Below are positions 1-8,082 of a stretch of 50,816 nucleotides of DNA, one piece after another. The translations under genes and the position numbers were made by a program. Position 1 is the stretch's first letter; the number at the start of each line of letters is the position of its first letter. The DNA comes from Elusimicrobiales bacterium (GTDB lineage Bacteria; Elusimicrobiota; Elusimicrobia; Elusimicrobiales; Elusimicrobiaceae), in the NCBI GenBank assembly GCA_028688475.1, contig JAQTYB010000004.1, forward strand, positions 1-50,816, written 5' to 3'. The notes under the pieces are model-generated. The model was not told where the DNA came from and made no database searches. It saw nothing but the letters and a program-made list of their open reading frames with translations.

Positions 1-195
1 ATATGCCATTTTGAATCCATGCGTCATGGCTATATTTTGCAACACCGTGACGCCCCGTCGATTTCGGTACGATTTGGGTTGGCAAGATGTATTGCCCTAT
101 GGTTAGATTATAGCTGGCGCGATTCGACCTGTTGAAGGATTTTGAAATTATGCTACACTTTTCCAAATGCAAATACGCAGGGGATTGTTTCAGCG

Positions 196-1065
196 ATGAA
201 AAGAGTTTCATTAAGCAGAGCGGGAGCGCAGGTGTTTTTTTGCGCGGTCTTTATCGCCTCCGCCGCAGCCGTCACGGTTTTCGCCCTGCCGCCTGACATC
301 GCCCGGATAAAAAACAGCAAAAAGATAGTGGTGGCGCTCATCGCGGAAGATTCGCCTCCGTTTTTCTATCAGGACGGCCCCAGGAATCTAAAAGGCATTG
401 ACATTGAAATAGCCCGCCTCATCGGCAGTCGGCTGGGTGTGGCCGTAGTGTTTGACAGAAGCCCGCAAACTTTTGACGAAGTATTGGACTTCGTCGCCCG
501 CGGCAAGGCCGACATAGCCATTTCAGCGCTTTACCCGTCGCTGGAGCGCGCCCAGAAAGTGGTATTCACGCGGCCCTACTACAGGATAACCCCGGTTTTA
601 ATTGTCAACCGGCTTGCAGCCGCGCCTTTGGGAGTATTGCCATCCATGGAAGCTTTTAACAACCCCAAAACTTCAATAGGGTTTTATAATGCCGCTATGT
701 TTCCGGGCCTTGTGCACAGGAATTTCCCGTCCGCCAGGCTGGCGGCATACAAAAACGACGGGAAAAGAAACGTTCTTATCAGCGACCTCACGCAAGGCAA
801 GCTGGCGGCAATTTACACCGACGAAATTGAGGAAAAAAAGTGGCGCAAAGAAATTAAGAACTTTGACCTGTATTTCAGGGTAATCAAAGACCCGAAAACC
901 CGGATTTCCGTTTCAATAGCGGCAAGATGGCAGGACACGCATCTCGCCTACTGGCTTAATTCATTCCTGACAACCCTCCGTGAAGCGCTGGGAGACCGTT
1001 CGCTTGACGACATTGTGGGGCGCAATTTAGGGGACCTTTTAGGATGGAACGCAAACACCCAATAG
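196..1065 (+). CDS. Family 3 periplasmic solute-binding protein
   Basis: The 289-residue product has an N-terminal basic and hydrophobic segment (signal peptide or anchor, about residues 1-30) followed by a bacterial extracellular solute-binding family 3 fold. The start of the mature domain (KKIVVALIAEDSPPFFY) and the later GIDIEIARLIGSRLGV segment are typical of amino-acid or organic-acid binding proteins. A TTG at 142 would add 18 residues, but the ATG at 196 puts the signal peptide at the N-terminus and has an AGGGG 12 bases upstream. The gene overlaps the next one, a secondary transporter, by 22 bases, so the two are probably co-transcribed and translationally coupled. Family 3 binding proteins normally serve ABC importers or sensor kinases, and neither is present here. 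The ligand cannot be told from sequence. Confidence 0.85.
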   Translation: MKRVSLSRAGAQVFFCAVFIASAAAVTVFALPPDIARIKNSKKIVVALIAEDSPPFFYQDGPRNLKGIDIEIARLIGSRLGVAVVFDRSPQTFDEVLDFVARGKADIAISALYPSLERAQKVVFTRPYYRITPVLIVNRLAAAPLGVLPSMEAFNNPKTSIGFYNAAMFPGLVHRNFPSARLAAYKNDGKRNVLISDLTQGKLAAIYTDEIEEKKWRKEIKNFDLYFRVIKDPKTRISVSIAARWQDTHLAYWLNSFLTTLREALGDRSLDDIVGRNLGDLLGWNANTQ

Positions 1066-2306
1066 AAATTCTCACGCACCCGCTGACGGTCCTCGCAGGT
1101 ATCGCAGCCGGGACGCTGCTGGGGCTGTTCCATGCCGGTTTGTCCGGCAGGATTGCGCCGCTGGGCGAAGTTTTTATTTCTCTGATGAAAATGTGCGCCA
1201 TGCCGATAATGATTACCATGATCGCTCTCGGCATAGCCAGAATGCTCAAAGAGCGGCAGGCGAAACGCTACCTGAGCGCGCTGCTGGTGTTTTGCGTTTG
1301 CGCCTGCGCCTGCGCGAGCCTGTTGGGGCTGCTGTTTGGTTTCGCGGCGGGGCGCGTGCTGGTTGACAACGGCGGTATGCGTTCGGTTTTGTCCAAACTG
1401 CTTATCGCGCCCAATAGCGGCGTGGCGGCGTCCGCCATGTCGTTTAAGGAGCTTATATCCGGCATTGTGCCCCAGAACGTGTTCCGCGCCCTGGCCGACG
1501 GGCAGTTTTTGCCGCTTATGTTCTTTTTCATTCTTTTCGGCATCGCGCTGGGGCGCAGCAAAGAGCAGTCGGGCAATGTGGTTTTACAAGCGCTGGACGG
1601 CATAAACGAGGCATTTTTTAAAATCATAAACTGGTTCATATATCTGATGCCCATCGCGCTCTTCGCCATTTTCGCGGAGACATTCTCCAAATACGGCAAA
1701 GACACGCTTTACGGGCTGGGCGGGCTGATACTGGCATGCCATATAGGCTGCCTGATATTCATCGCAGCCTACGCCGCGATTATCTTCGCCGCGCGCGGCA
1801 AAGCGGCAGCGCGCGCCGCGCTGTCTCTGCGGCAGGCGCTGCTTGTCGGCTTGGGCACCACGAGCAGCTTGGCCGCGATGCCGTTTGCGATTAAAGCGCT
1901 GGAAAACGGCTTCAACATCGCAAAACGCGAGACGAAATTGATTTTCCCGCTGGGGATGATACTCAACGTGCAAATCACCGTTTTTTTCGTCACCATGGTG
2001 GTTTCTCTGGTATGCCGGATTTACGGCGTCGCGGTCGGCAGCCACGAAGCGGCGGTTATCGTGCTGGGCAGTTTTTGTTTCGCGTTATGCGCGACGGGAA
2101 TGCCGGCCATCGCCTCCGTGGCCATGCTGGCGGTGGTGTTCAGCCCGCTGGGCATACCGGTTGAAGCGGCCGTCGTTTTGTTCATCGTCCTGCTCCCGCT
2201 CGTGGACCCTGTACTTACGTTGACAAATATTCTCGGCAACTGCACAGCCACGATACTCGTCACGAAACTTGCCGGCGAAGACGACCGCGGGAAAGCGGTT
2301 CTTTAG
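1044..2306 (+). CDS. Na+/H+:dicarboxylate (SDF/DAACS) family symporter
   Basis: The 420-residue polytopic membrane protein belongs to the sodium:dicarboxylate symporter family (GltP/DctA/glutamate-transporter fold). The N-terminal segment with ISLMKMCAMPIMITMI, the serine-rich re-entrant loop (GLGTTSSLAAMPFAIKAL, about residues 270-288) and the C-terminal segment LVDPVLTLTNILGNC match the family's gate and substrate-binding regions. Members move dicarboxylates, aspartate/glutamate, serine or cystine with Na+ or H+ across the inner membrane. It starts inside the end of the upstream solute-binding gene, which suggests that the binding protein works with this carrier. No transcription terminator is obvious after it. 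Confidence 0.88.
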   Translation: MERKHPIEILTHPLTVLAGIAAGTLLGLFHAGLSGRIAPLGEVFISLMKMCAMPIMITMIALGIARMLKERQAKRYLSALLVFCVCACACASLLGLLFGFAAGRVLVDNGGMRSVLSKLLIAPNSGVAASAMSFKELISGIVPQNVFRALADGQFLPLMFFFILFGIALGRSKEQSGNVVLQALDGINEAFFKIINWFIYLMPIALFAIFAETFSKYGKDTLYGLGGLILACHIGCLIFIAAYAAIIFAARGKAAARAALSLRQALLVGLGTTSSLAAMPFAIKALENGFNIAKRETKLIFPLGMILNVQITVFFVTMVVSLVCRIYGVAVGSHEAAVIVLGSFCFALCATGMPAIASVAMLAVVFSPLGIPVEAAVVLFIVLLPLVDPVLTLTNILGNCTATILVTKLAGEDDRGKAVL

Positions 2307-2380
2307 TCCGCTGCAAGGTAACCTGTATTACTTCCACGACCTCACCCAGTTTTTTATAGTTGTAAAAAAAGCCCATCTAT

Positions 2381-2424
2381 AGAAAAAAACCGCCCGCGCT
2401 CCGATAAACCGGAATGCGGGCGGG
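2381..2424 (-). terminator. Rho-independent terminator
   Basis: CCGCCCGC at 2390-2397 pairs perfectly with GCGGGCGG at 2416-2423. On the minus strand the hairpin is followed by a run of seven T (2383-2389 read in reverse). It lies about 25 bases beyond the stop of the minus-strand secreted protein at 2447 and should end its transcript. Confidence 0.8.
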
Positions 2425-2446
2425 ATACTGTTCAATCTGTTTTATG

Positions 2447-2866
2447 CTACATGCTGGTGCAGACCACGGGCACGCTTTCCAGCGTAAGCTCAGGGGTGCG
2501 CAGGGACAGGAAACCCTTGTCGCCCACCACGTTCAGGACCAAAGGCTCCAGAATGCTCTCCACTGTTTTGGTAAAAGCGAGGCGGAGATAAAACTGCACG
2601 GGCTTGCCGGTCGGTTGCAGCACTCTGCAATCGCGCACGGGCCAGTAGGCAACCGGTTCGGTGGCAAGCTTTATCTCGGCGCCGGTCTGGGAACCGCGCG
2701 TGGCGCGCGCGCCGCCGAACCCGCCGTCGTTGTTTATGGTGACGGCGACATATACCGTATCGTCCGACGTGGTGTGGCAGACTATATTGAACGCGGACAT
2801 CGCTTTCGGCGAAGCGCAAAACAGCAGTCCCGCAACCGCGCACGCCAGCATAGAAACTCTTTTCAT
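2447..2866 (-). CDS. Small secreted protein of unknown function
   Basis: The 139-residue protein has a clear signal peptide (MKRVSMLACAVAGLLFCAS, cleavage near residues 19-25) and a mature part predicted to be beta-rich, with alternating hydrophobic strands and two cysteines (near the mature N-terminus and near the C-terminus) that could form a disulfide. I do not recognise a family. It stands alone between divergent or convergent neighbours and has its own terminator downstream, so it is probably monocistronic. A periplasmic or surface location is inferred from the signal peptide only. Confidence 0.7.
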   Translation of the reverse strand: MKRVSMLACAVAGLLFCASPKAMSAFNIVCHTTSDDTVYVAVTINNDGGFGGARATRGSQTGAEIKLATEPVAYWPVRDCRVLQPTGKPVQFYLRLAFTKTVESILEPLVLNVVGDKGFLSLRTPELTLESVPVVCTSM

Positions 2867-2954
2867 GCCATTCTCCGATAACTGTTACCGATAGTCGCTC
2901 AAACGAACATCAAAAATAGTATATACCTCCCCGCCACAAACAGTCAATAGCATT

Positions 2955-4529
2955 TCAACCCTGTTTTTTGGGCGGCTGGTCTTTTTTGGAAGGGAGAGGA
3001 TTGGGCAGCAAGCCGGGGTCGGAGGGTTTTTTGGCGAACACCTGGCTGTAGAGGGCCACGCCGCCTCTGCCGTGGGATTTCACCCAGTACAATGCCTCGT
3101 CGGCGCGGGCCAGGAGTTCCTCGCCGCTCGCGGCGTCGCCGGGATAGGTGGCTATGCCCTGGCTGACGCTCACGCGCACCTCGCCCGCCTTGGCGAACGG
3201 CACCGGCACGCGGATTTCGGAAATCTCCTGCGCGAGGCGGGCGGCTATGGCGCGCGCGTCGTCGGCGCGGGCCTGGGGGAGCAGTATTATTATCTCGTCG
3301 CCGCCGTAGCGGCAGGGGAAATCTATCTTGCGCAGGTTGGAGAGGATGACGCGGCCCGCCTCGAAAAGCACCTGGTCGCCTATCTGGTGGCCGTACGCGT
3401 CGTTTACTTCCTTGAAAAAATCTATATCCAGCCAGATGAGCGCCATCGGCTGCGCGAAACGCTCCGCGCGGTACATTTCCTCCTGGAACCTTTCATTGAA
3501 ATAGCGCCGCAGCGGCAGGCGGGTCAGTTCGTCGAACTGGGAAAGCTCCTGCACCTGCTCGAACAGCATGGCGTTGTCAACCGCCAGCGCGATTTGACCG
3601 GCGAAAGAGCTCAGCGAAACCATGTCCTCCTGCAAAATCGGCTGCTGGGAGAGCAGATTGTCAACGATGAGCAGCCCCACGCTTTTGCCCTGCACGGTCA
3701 GCGGCAGGTAGATGACCGTTTCGCGGTAATTGTCCGTGACGGCGTCGCCCGCCGAGTTGCCCAGCACGATGTCCGCGAAGCGGTGCACGCCGGGCTGGAG
3801 CGGTATCTGCTCGTGCGCCAGGCTGCGCACCTGGCCGCGCGCGTCGGCTGAAAGCTCGCCCTTGAGCTTGCGTTCGGCGTGGCTGACGAGGTAGAGCCGC
3901 ACGCGGTCGAAACCGAAATAGCGCTGTATGCCCTGGAGAATCAGGCGCATACCGTCCTCCACGCGCATGGAGGAGGCGAACACCCCGGTCAGCTCGTTGA
4001 GCGCGTGGGCGCGGTTCAACTGCTCGCGGTTGAACTGGTCCAGCTCGGCGTGGGAGAGGTTGTGGGCAAGCTCGTCGGCAAGGCCCCTGGCCAGCTCTTT
4101 TTCGCGGCTGGAAAACGCCCAGGATTTCTTGAGCCGCTCCATGCGCAGCGCGCCAAGCCGCGGCTCGTCGCCGGTTTCGGGCCGTCCGGCGAGCCGGCGG
4201 CCTCCGCCCTTCCACTGCACCGGAATATAGAGCGCGGGATAGTTGAGATTTTGCGAAACGTAGACGCCGCCGTGCTCAAGCACCGCGCGCAGCGGCGAGC
4301 CGACCGCGACGGCGATATCCTCCTCCATATCCATGGCGGCGCCGGCGCGCCACACGAGGCGCTGCGAAAGCAACGATTCCTCCGGCGTCCAGTCGAAAAA
4401 GCAGACCTGGTCGAGCTTGAGCTGGCCGGCCATCAGGTCGAGCGCGCGCACCAGCAGCTCGCGCGAGTCGGCGAAGGGCTGGTTGAGCTCTTTATGGTAG
4501 CGGTATAAAAGTTCGGTCGGCAGCGCCAT
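2955..4529 (-). CDS. Tandem GAF-type sensor diguanylate cyclase (GGDEF)
   Basis: The 524-residue soluble protein has two GAF-like sensory regions (about 20-165 and 180-325), then a GGDEF domain (about 340-490) and a Pro/Lys-rich tail. The catalytic loop reads CRYGGDEI (about 406-412). The product-inhibition I-site is intact: RKID sits five residues before the GGDEI. It should therefore make cyclic di-GMP in the cytoplasm and be feedback-inhibited. The signal sensed by the GAF domains is unknown. There is no membrane segment. The ATG directly follows the TAA of the upstream solute-binding-like gene (TAAATG), so translation is probably coupled. That operon partner is a candidate ligand sensor for the cyclase. 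Confidence 0.9.
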   Translation of the reverse strand: MALPTELLYRYHKELNQPFADSRELLVRALDLMAGQLKLDQVCFFDWTPEESLLSQRLVWRAGAAMDMEEDIAVAVGSPLRAVLEHGGVYVSQNLNYPALYIPVQWKGGGRRLAGRPETGDEPRLGALRMERLKKSWAFSSREKELARGLADELAHNLSHAELDQFNREQLNRAHALNELTGVFASSMRVEDGMRLILQGIQRYFGFDRVRLYLVSHAERKLKGELSADARGQVRSLAHEQIPLQPGVHRFADIVLGNSAGDAVTDNYRETVIYLPLTVQGKSVGLLIVDNLLSQQPILQEDMVSLSSFAGQIALAVDNAMLFEQVQELSQFDELTRLPLRRYFNERFQEEMYRAERFAQPMALIWLDIDFFKEVNDAYGHQIGDQVLFEAGRVILSNLRKIDFPCRYGGDEIIILLPQARADDARAIAARLAQEISEIRVPVPFAKAGEVRVSVSQGIATYPGDAASGEELLARADEALYWVKSHGRGGVALYSQVFAKKPSDPGLLPNPLPSKKDQPPKKQG

Positions 4530-5741
4530 TTATTCACCGTACAACGAAAGCAGATAATCCATCTCCACCTGCACCTTGACCATCGCCTGCATGAGCAGCG
4601 CCGGATTCCACGCGCCTTTGGCCAGCTCCATCGCCAGTCGGGAAAGCGTGGAGTCCAGCACCGTCATGTAAGTGCCGCAGACCATCACGTTGGGCACGGT
4701 GCGCGCGCCGGCCACTATGCCCGAATAGGTGCGCATGCGCTCGTGCGAGGAAAAAATGAACCGCTCGAACCCCGCGGTGGACGGCGGGAACGCGTGAATC
4801 ATCTGCGAGTAGCGCAGTTGCTGCTCCGTGCCGGTAAGCCATTTCAGCAGCGTTACGGCCTCCTGCTGGTTTTTGCCGCCCCTGGCCACGCCGAGATTGT
4901 AGCTGGAAAGGTAGCTGTGCGAGCCGAACAGTTCCCCCGGCACGGGCAGCGTTTTGACCTCGAAATCGGGCTCCTCGCCCTGCGGCAGCACGGATTGCGA
5001 GAGGCGGCGGGAAATGGTCATGCTGGCCTTGCCCTCCAGCAGCGTGCCCAGCGAGCCGCGCTCGCGCATCAGCGGCATGTAGCCTTTCCTGAAGAGCTGC
5101 AGAAAATCCTCCATGCCGCGCAGCGATTCGTCGCGGTGCGCCACGGCGCGCGTGCTGGAGGAATTGAAAATGTCTCCGCCCCGGTTCCACATGCACGGCA
5201 GCACGTCCCGGATGGTGACCGAGCCGCGCATGTTGGAGTTTTCGAGCGGGAAATAGGTGCCGCCCTTTTTGAGTTTGGAGAGAGCCTCGCAGGCCTCCAT
5301 AAAGCCGTCCCACCGTGCAAGCTGTTCGTCGGGATTCGAGGACACCTCGCGCAGATGGTCCACCCGGTAATGCAGCGCGGAGACATCCATCCACCACGGC
5401 ACGCTGTACACCTGCTGCGTGCCCGGCAGCAGGCAGTGCGGACGCAAAGGCTCTATCCACTCCGTCACGGAGGACAGCCTGGAATCGAGTTCGCCCAGCT
5501 CGGCCAGTATGCCCAGCCGCACCAGAAGCGCCGTCCAGTAATGCGGAAACTGGATGATGTCCGCCCCGGCCGAACGGCGCGGCTCGCGCTGAAAGCCGAA
5601 AATCTCGCGCCAGAGCGACTCTCGCGTCAGCACCGCAAGCTCCACCTTGATATGCGGATATTCCCGCGAAAACTCGGAAAGCAGCGCCGTCAGGTGCGAA
5701 ACGGTGCCGACTCCCGAATTGGGCAGAACCCAGAATAGCAT
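4530..5741 (-). CDS. Signal-less family 1 solute-binding-like protein
   Basis: The 403-residue protein has the fold signature of ABC sugar-binding proteins (extracellular solute-binding family 1): a first strand, helix and second strand ending in FSREYPHIKVELAVLTR, then an ADIIQFPHYW segment and a C-terminal region with a LLKWLTG motif. It begins right at the first beta strand and has no signal peptide. No in-frame extension is possible, because the stop of tsaD (TAA, 5744-5742) immediately precedes its ATG in the same frame. It is thus predicted to be cytoplasmic unless the sequence contains an error. It lies between tsaD and a GAF-GGDEF cyclase with TAAATG junctions on both sides. No permease or ATPase gene is adjacent. 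Confidence 0.8.
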   Translation of the reverse strand: MLFWVLPNSGVGTVSHLTALLSEFSREYPHIKVELAVLTRESLWREIFGFQREPRRSAGADIIQFPHYWTALLVRLGILAELGELDSRLSSVTEWIEPLRPHCLLPGTQQVYSVPWWMDVSALHYRVDHLREVSSNPDEQLARWDGFMEACEALSKLKKGGTYFPLENSNMRGSVTIRDVLPCMWNRGGDIFNSSSTRAVAHRDESLRGMEDFLQLFRKGYMPLMRERGSLGTLLEGKASMTISRRLSQSVLPQGEEPDFEVKTLPVPGELFGSHSYLSSYNLGVARGGKNQQEAVTLLKWLTGTEQQLRYSQMIHAFPPSTAGFERFIFSSHERMRTYSGIVAGARTVPNVMVCGTYMTVLDSTLSRLAMELAKGAWNPALLMQAMVKVQVEMDYLLSLYGE

Positions 5742-6770
5742 TTAGACTTGTCTCCCCCAGTTTTCCAGCCGGAGCGCGGGGTTTATCCCGCAGGCGCCGC
5801 GCGAAACCGCGCCCGCTTCCAGCATGCGCGCGCCGCACAAGGCTATCATAGCAGCGTTGTCGGCGCAATAGCGCTTTTCAACAAAAATAGTTTTCAAGCC
5901 GGCTTTGGCCGCCGCCGCGGCGAGCGAAGCGCGCAGCGCGCCGTTCGCCGCCACGCCGCCGCCCACGGCGATGTTTTTGACGCGGCAGGCTTTGGCGGCC
6001 TCCACGGTCTTGGCCGTGAGCGTCTCCACCAGCGATTCCTGGAACGCCGCGCTCACCGCGCCCGCGCCGGCGGTCCCGTGGCCGCGCAGATAATAGCTGA
6101 CGGCGGTTTTGAGCCCGCTAAACGAGAACTCGCGCGTGCCCGGCATGAGCGGACGCGGAAATCTGATTTCATCCCCCTTTGCGCGCGCGGCGGCTTTTTC
6201 CACCTCCGGCCCGCCGGGATAGGGCAGGCCCAGCAGTCTGGCCACCTTGTCGAACGCCTCGCCGGCGGCGTCGTCGCGCGTCTTGCCCAGCAGCTTGCAG
6301 CGGCCATAGCCGTTCACGCGCCAAAGCTCCGTATGACCGCCCGAAACTATGAGCGCCAGCAGCGGAAACTCCAGCGGGCGACAACGCCGCCCGTCCCTGA
6401 GTTCGCAGGCGTAAAGATGCCCCTCGAGATGGTTGACGCCTATCACCGGCACGCCGTAAAGCGCGCCCGCGGTCGCCGCCGCCACCGCGCCCACCACCAG
6501 CCCGCCGGGCAGCCCCGGCCCTTTGGCGAAAGCCACGGCGTCCACCGGCGGACGGCCCCTGCCGGCTTTTTTAAGCGCCGGCGCGAGCGCCGCCGCCACC
6601 ACCGGCGCTATTTTTTCGGCGTGCGCGCGGCTGGCCAGCTCCGGCACCACGCCGTTATAGGCGCGGTGCAGCGGCACCTGCGAAAAAACGACATCGGACA
6701 GCAGCCGCCCGTTTTCGAGGACGGCGGCGCCGGTCTCGTCGCAGGTGGTTTCTATCCCCAGTATCCTCAT
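5742..6770 (-). CDS. tsaD: tRNA N6-threonylcarbamoyladenosine transferase TsaD
   Basis: The 342-residue protein starts MRILGIETTCDETGAAV, the hallmark of the Kae1/TsaD ASKHA fold. It carries the metal-binding histidines in NHLEGHL (about residues 114-120), the LIVSGGHTEL motif and the C-terminal VGGGVAANGALR segment. With TsaB, TsaC and TsaE it transfers the threonylcarbamoyl group to A37 of ANN-decoding tRNAs. Length is normal. It is the first gene of a run with the solute-binding-like protein and the diguanylate cyclase, joined stop-to-start, and lies 19 bases after ctp. Confidence 0.97.
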   Translation of the reverse strand: MRILGIETTCDETGAAVLENGRLLSDVVFSQVPLHRAYNGVVPELASRAHAEKIAPVVAAALAPALKKAGRGRPPVDAVAFAKGPGLPGGLVVGAVAAATAGALYGVPVIGVNHLEGHLYACELRDGRRCRPLEFPLLALIVSGGHTELWRVNGYGRCKLLGKTRDDAAGEAFDKVARLLGLPYPGGPEVEKAAARAKGDEIRFPRPLMPGTREFSFSGLKTAVSYYLRGHGTAGAGAVSAAFQESLVETLTAKTVEAAKACRVKNIAVGGGVAANGALRASLAAAAAKAGLKTIFVEKRYCADNAAMIALCGARMLEAGAVSRGACGINPALRLENWGRQV

Positions 6771-6789
6771 GGCCGAGAGCGCCGCGCTC

Positions 6790-8076
6790 TCATTGCGCCG
6801 GCTTGAGGTTGATGAAGGCGTCCCTGGCCTTGAGTATCTCCACGGCGCGCGCCAGCGCCTCGTCTTTCACCATATCCTCCGGCTTGACCGCCGAAACGGG
6901 CTCCTTGCCGGGGGTGTGAATCTGGTCTTTCTGCCTGATGCTCCTGGCGTCCGCCTCGGGACTGATGTCGAGCGCGATATCGGGCACTATGCCGCCGATG
7001 CCGGTCTTGGGGTCGCGGTGTATGGACTTGCCGTTGGGGGTGTAATAGTGCGCCACGGTGAGCCGCAGCCCGGAGCCGTCCGAAAGCGGAATTATGGACT
7101 GCACGCTGGCCTTGCCGAACGTGCGCGAGCCGATGATGACTGCGCGTTTGTTGTCCTGAAGCGCGCCGGCCACGATTTCGGAGCTCGACGCCGAGCCGCC
7201 GTTGACCAGCACCACCAGCGGCAGCCCCGCGTAGGGCGCGGCGCGCCCCGAGCGGAACTCCTGGTAATTTTCAGGCTTGCGGCCCTTGGTGTAGACAATC
7301 ATCTTGTTGTCGGACAGGAAAAGCTTGGTTAAATCCACCGCGCCCACCACCAGCCCGCCGGGATTGAAGCGCAAATCCACGACAAGCGCCTCCATGCCCT
7401 TCTTTTTCATCGCGGCGAGCCCGTCCGCGGCCTCGTCCATCATGTGGCCGGAGAAATCCGCCAGGCGCAGGTAGCCGATTTTATCGTCAAGCAGCTTGTA
7501 GCTGGCGACTTCCGGCACTATTTTCGCGCGCTCCAGCTCGTACTCTTTCACCGCCCACGGCGCGCCGGGGGTTTTGCCCTCCGGCTCGCGGGCCACGGTG
7601 AACTTGACCTTCGTGCCCACCGCGCCGCGCAGCTTCTTGACCGCGTCGTCGGGGAACATGTCCTTGGTGCTCTCGCCCTCGATTTTGATGATGCGGTCGT
7701 TGGGCATTATGCCGGCTTTGTAAGCCGGCGTGCCCGGCGTGGGCGAGACCACGGTTATATAGCCGTCCCGGCTGACTATGGAGATGCCCAGCCCGCCGAA
7801 CTCGCCCTCGGTGTCGCTTTTGACGCGCTTGTTGACCTCGGGGTCCATGAACTGCGAAAAATCATCCAGCTGGCGGATGACGCCTTCCGCCGCGCCGTAA
7901 ATGAGCTTTTTTGTGTCAACCTGGTCCACGTAATTGTCCCGCACCAGTTCCAGCACCTCCACCAGCACGCGCAGCTGCTGGTAGGTCTGGTCAACGGCGG
8001 AGTACGCCCGCGGGAAAAGCATTCCCACCAGAAACGCCGCGAATATCCAGAGCAGGTATCGTTTGCCTTTTTTCAT
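6790..8076 (-). CDS. ctpA: C-terminal processing protease (peptidase S41, PDZ)
   Basis: The 428-residue periplasmic serine protease has an N-terminal membrane anchor or signal (KRYLLWIFAAFLVGMLF), a PDZ domain (about 90-175, containing GLGISIVSRDGY) and an S41 catalytic domain. The nucleophile serine is in NGGSASSSEIVAGAL (about residue 296) and the general-base lysine in SRTFGKASVQ (about residue 321). The family trims C-termini of periplasmic proteins, including murein hydrolases. It follows envC by six bases, a common arrangement that fits a role in controlling murein hydrolysis. Confidence 0.95.
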   Translation of the reverse strand: MKKGKRYLLWIFAAFLVGMLFPRAYSAVDQTYQQLRVLVEVLELVRDNYVDQVDTKKLIYGAAEGVIRQLDDFSQFMDPEVNKRVKSDTEGEFGGLGISIVSRDGYITVVSPTPGTPAYKAGIMPNDRIIKIEGESTKDMFPDDAVKKLRGAVGTKVKFTVAREPEGKTPGAPWAVKEYELERAKIVPEVASYKLLDDKIGYLRLADFSGHMMDEAADGLAAMKKKGMEALVVDLRFNPGGLVVGAVDLTKLFLSDNKMIVYTKGRKPENYQEFRSGRAAPYAGLPLVVLVNGGSASSSEIVAGALQDNKRAVIIGSRTFGKASVQSIIPLSDGSGLRLTVAHYYTPNGKSIHRDPKTGIGGIVPDIALDISPEADARSIRQKDQIHTPGKEPVSAVKPEDMVKDEALARAVEILKARDAFINLKPAQ

Positions 8077-8082
8077 AGATGT

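Noticed and set aside
79-111. Possible promoter upstream of the first gene (TTGGCA and TAGATT)
   Set aside because: The spacing of 18-19 bases and the weak -10 make it no better than background.
3072-3851. 259-codon plus-strand frame opposite the GGDEF gene
   Set aside because: Shadow of the real minus-strand gene, caused by high third-position GC.
4534-5868. 444-codon minus-strand frame overlapping the solute-binding-like gene
   Set aside because: Ala/Arg/Gly/His-rich out-of-frame shadow running through tsaD and the binding-protein gene.
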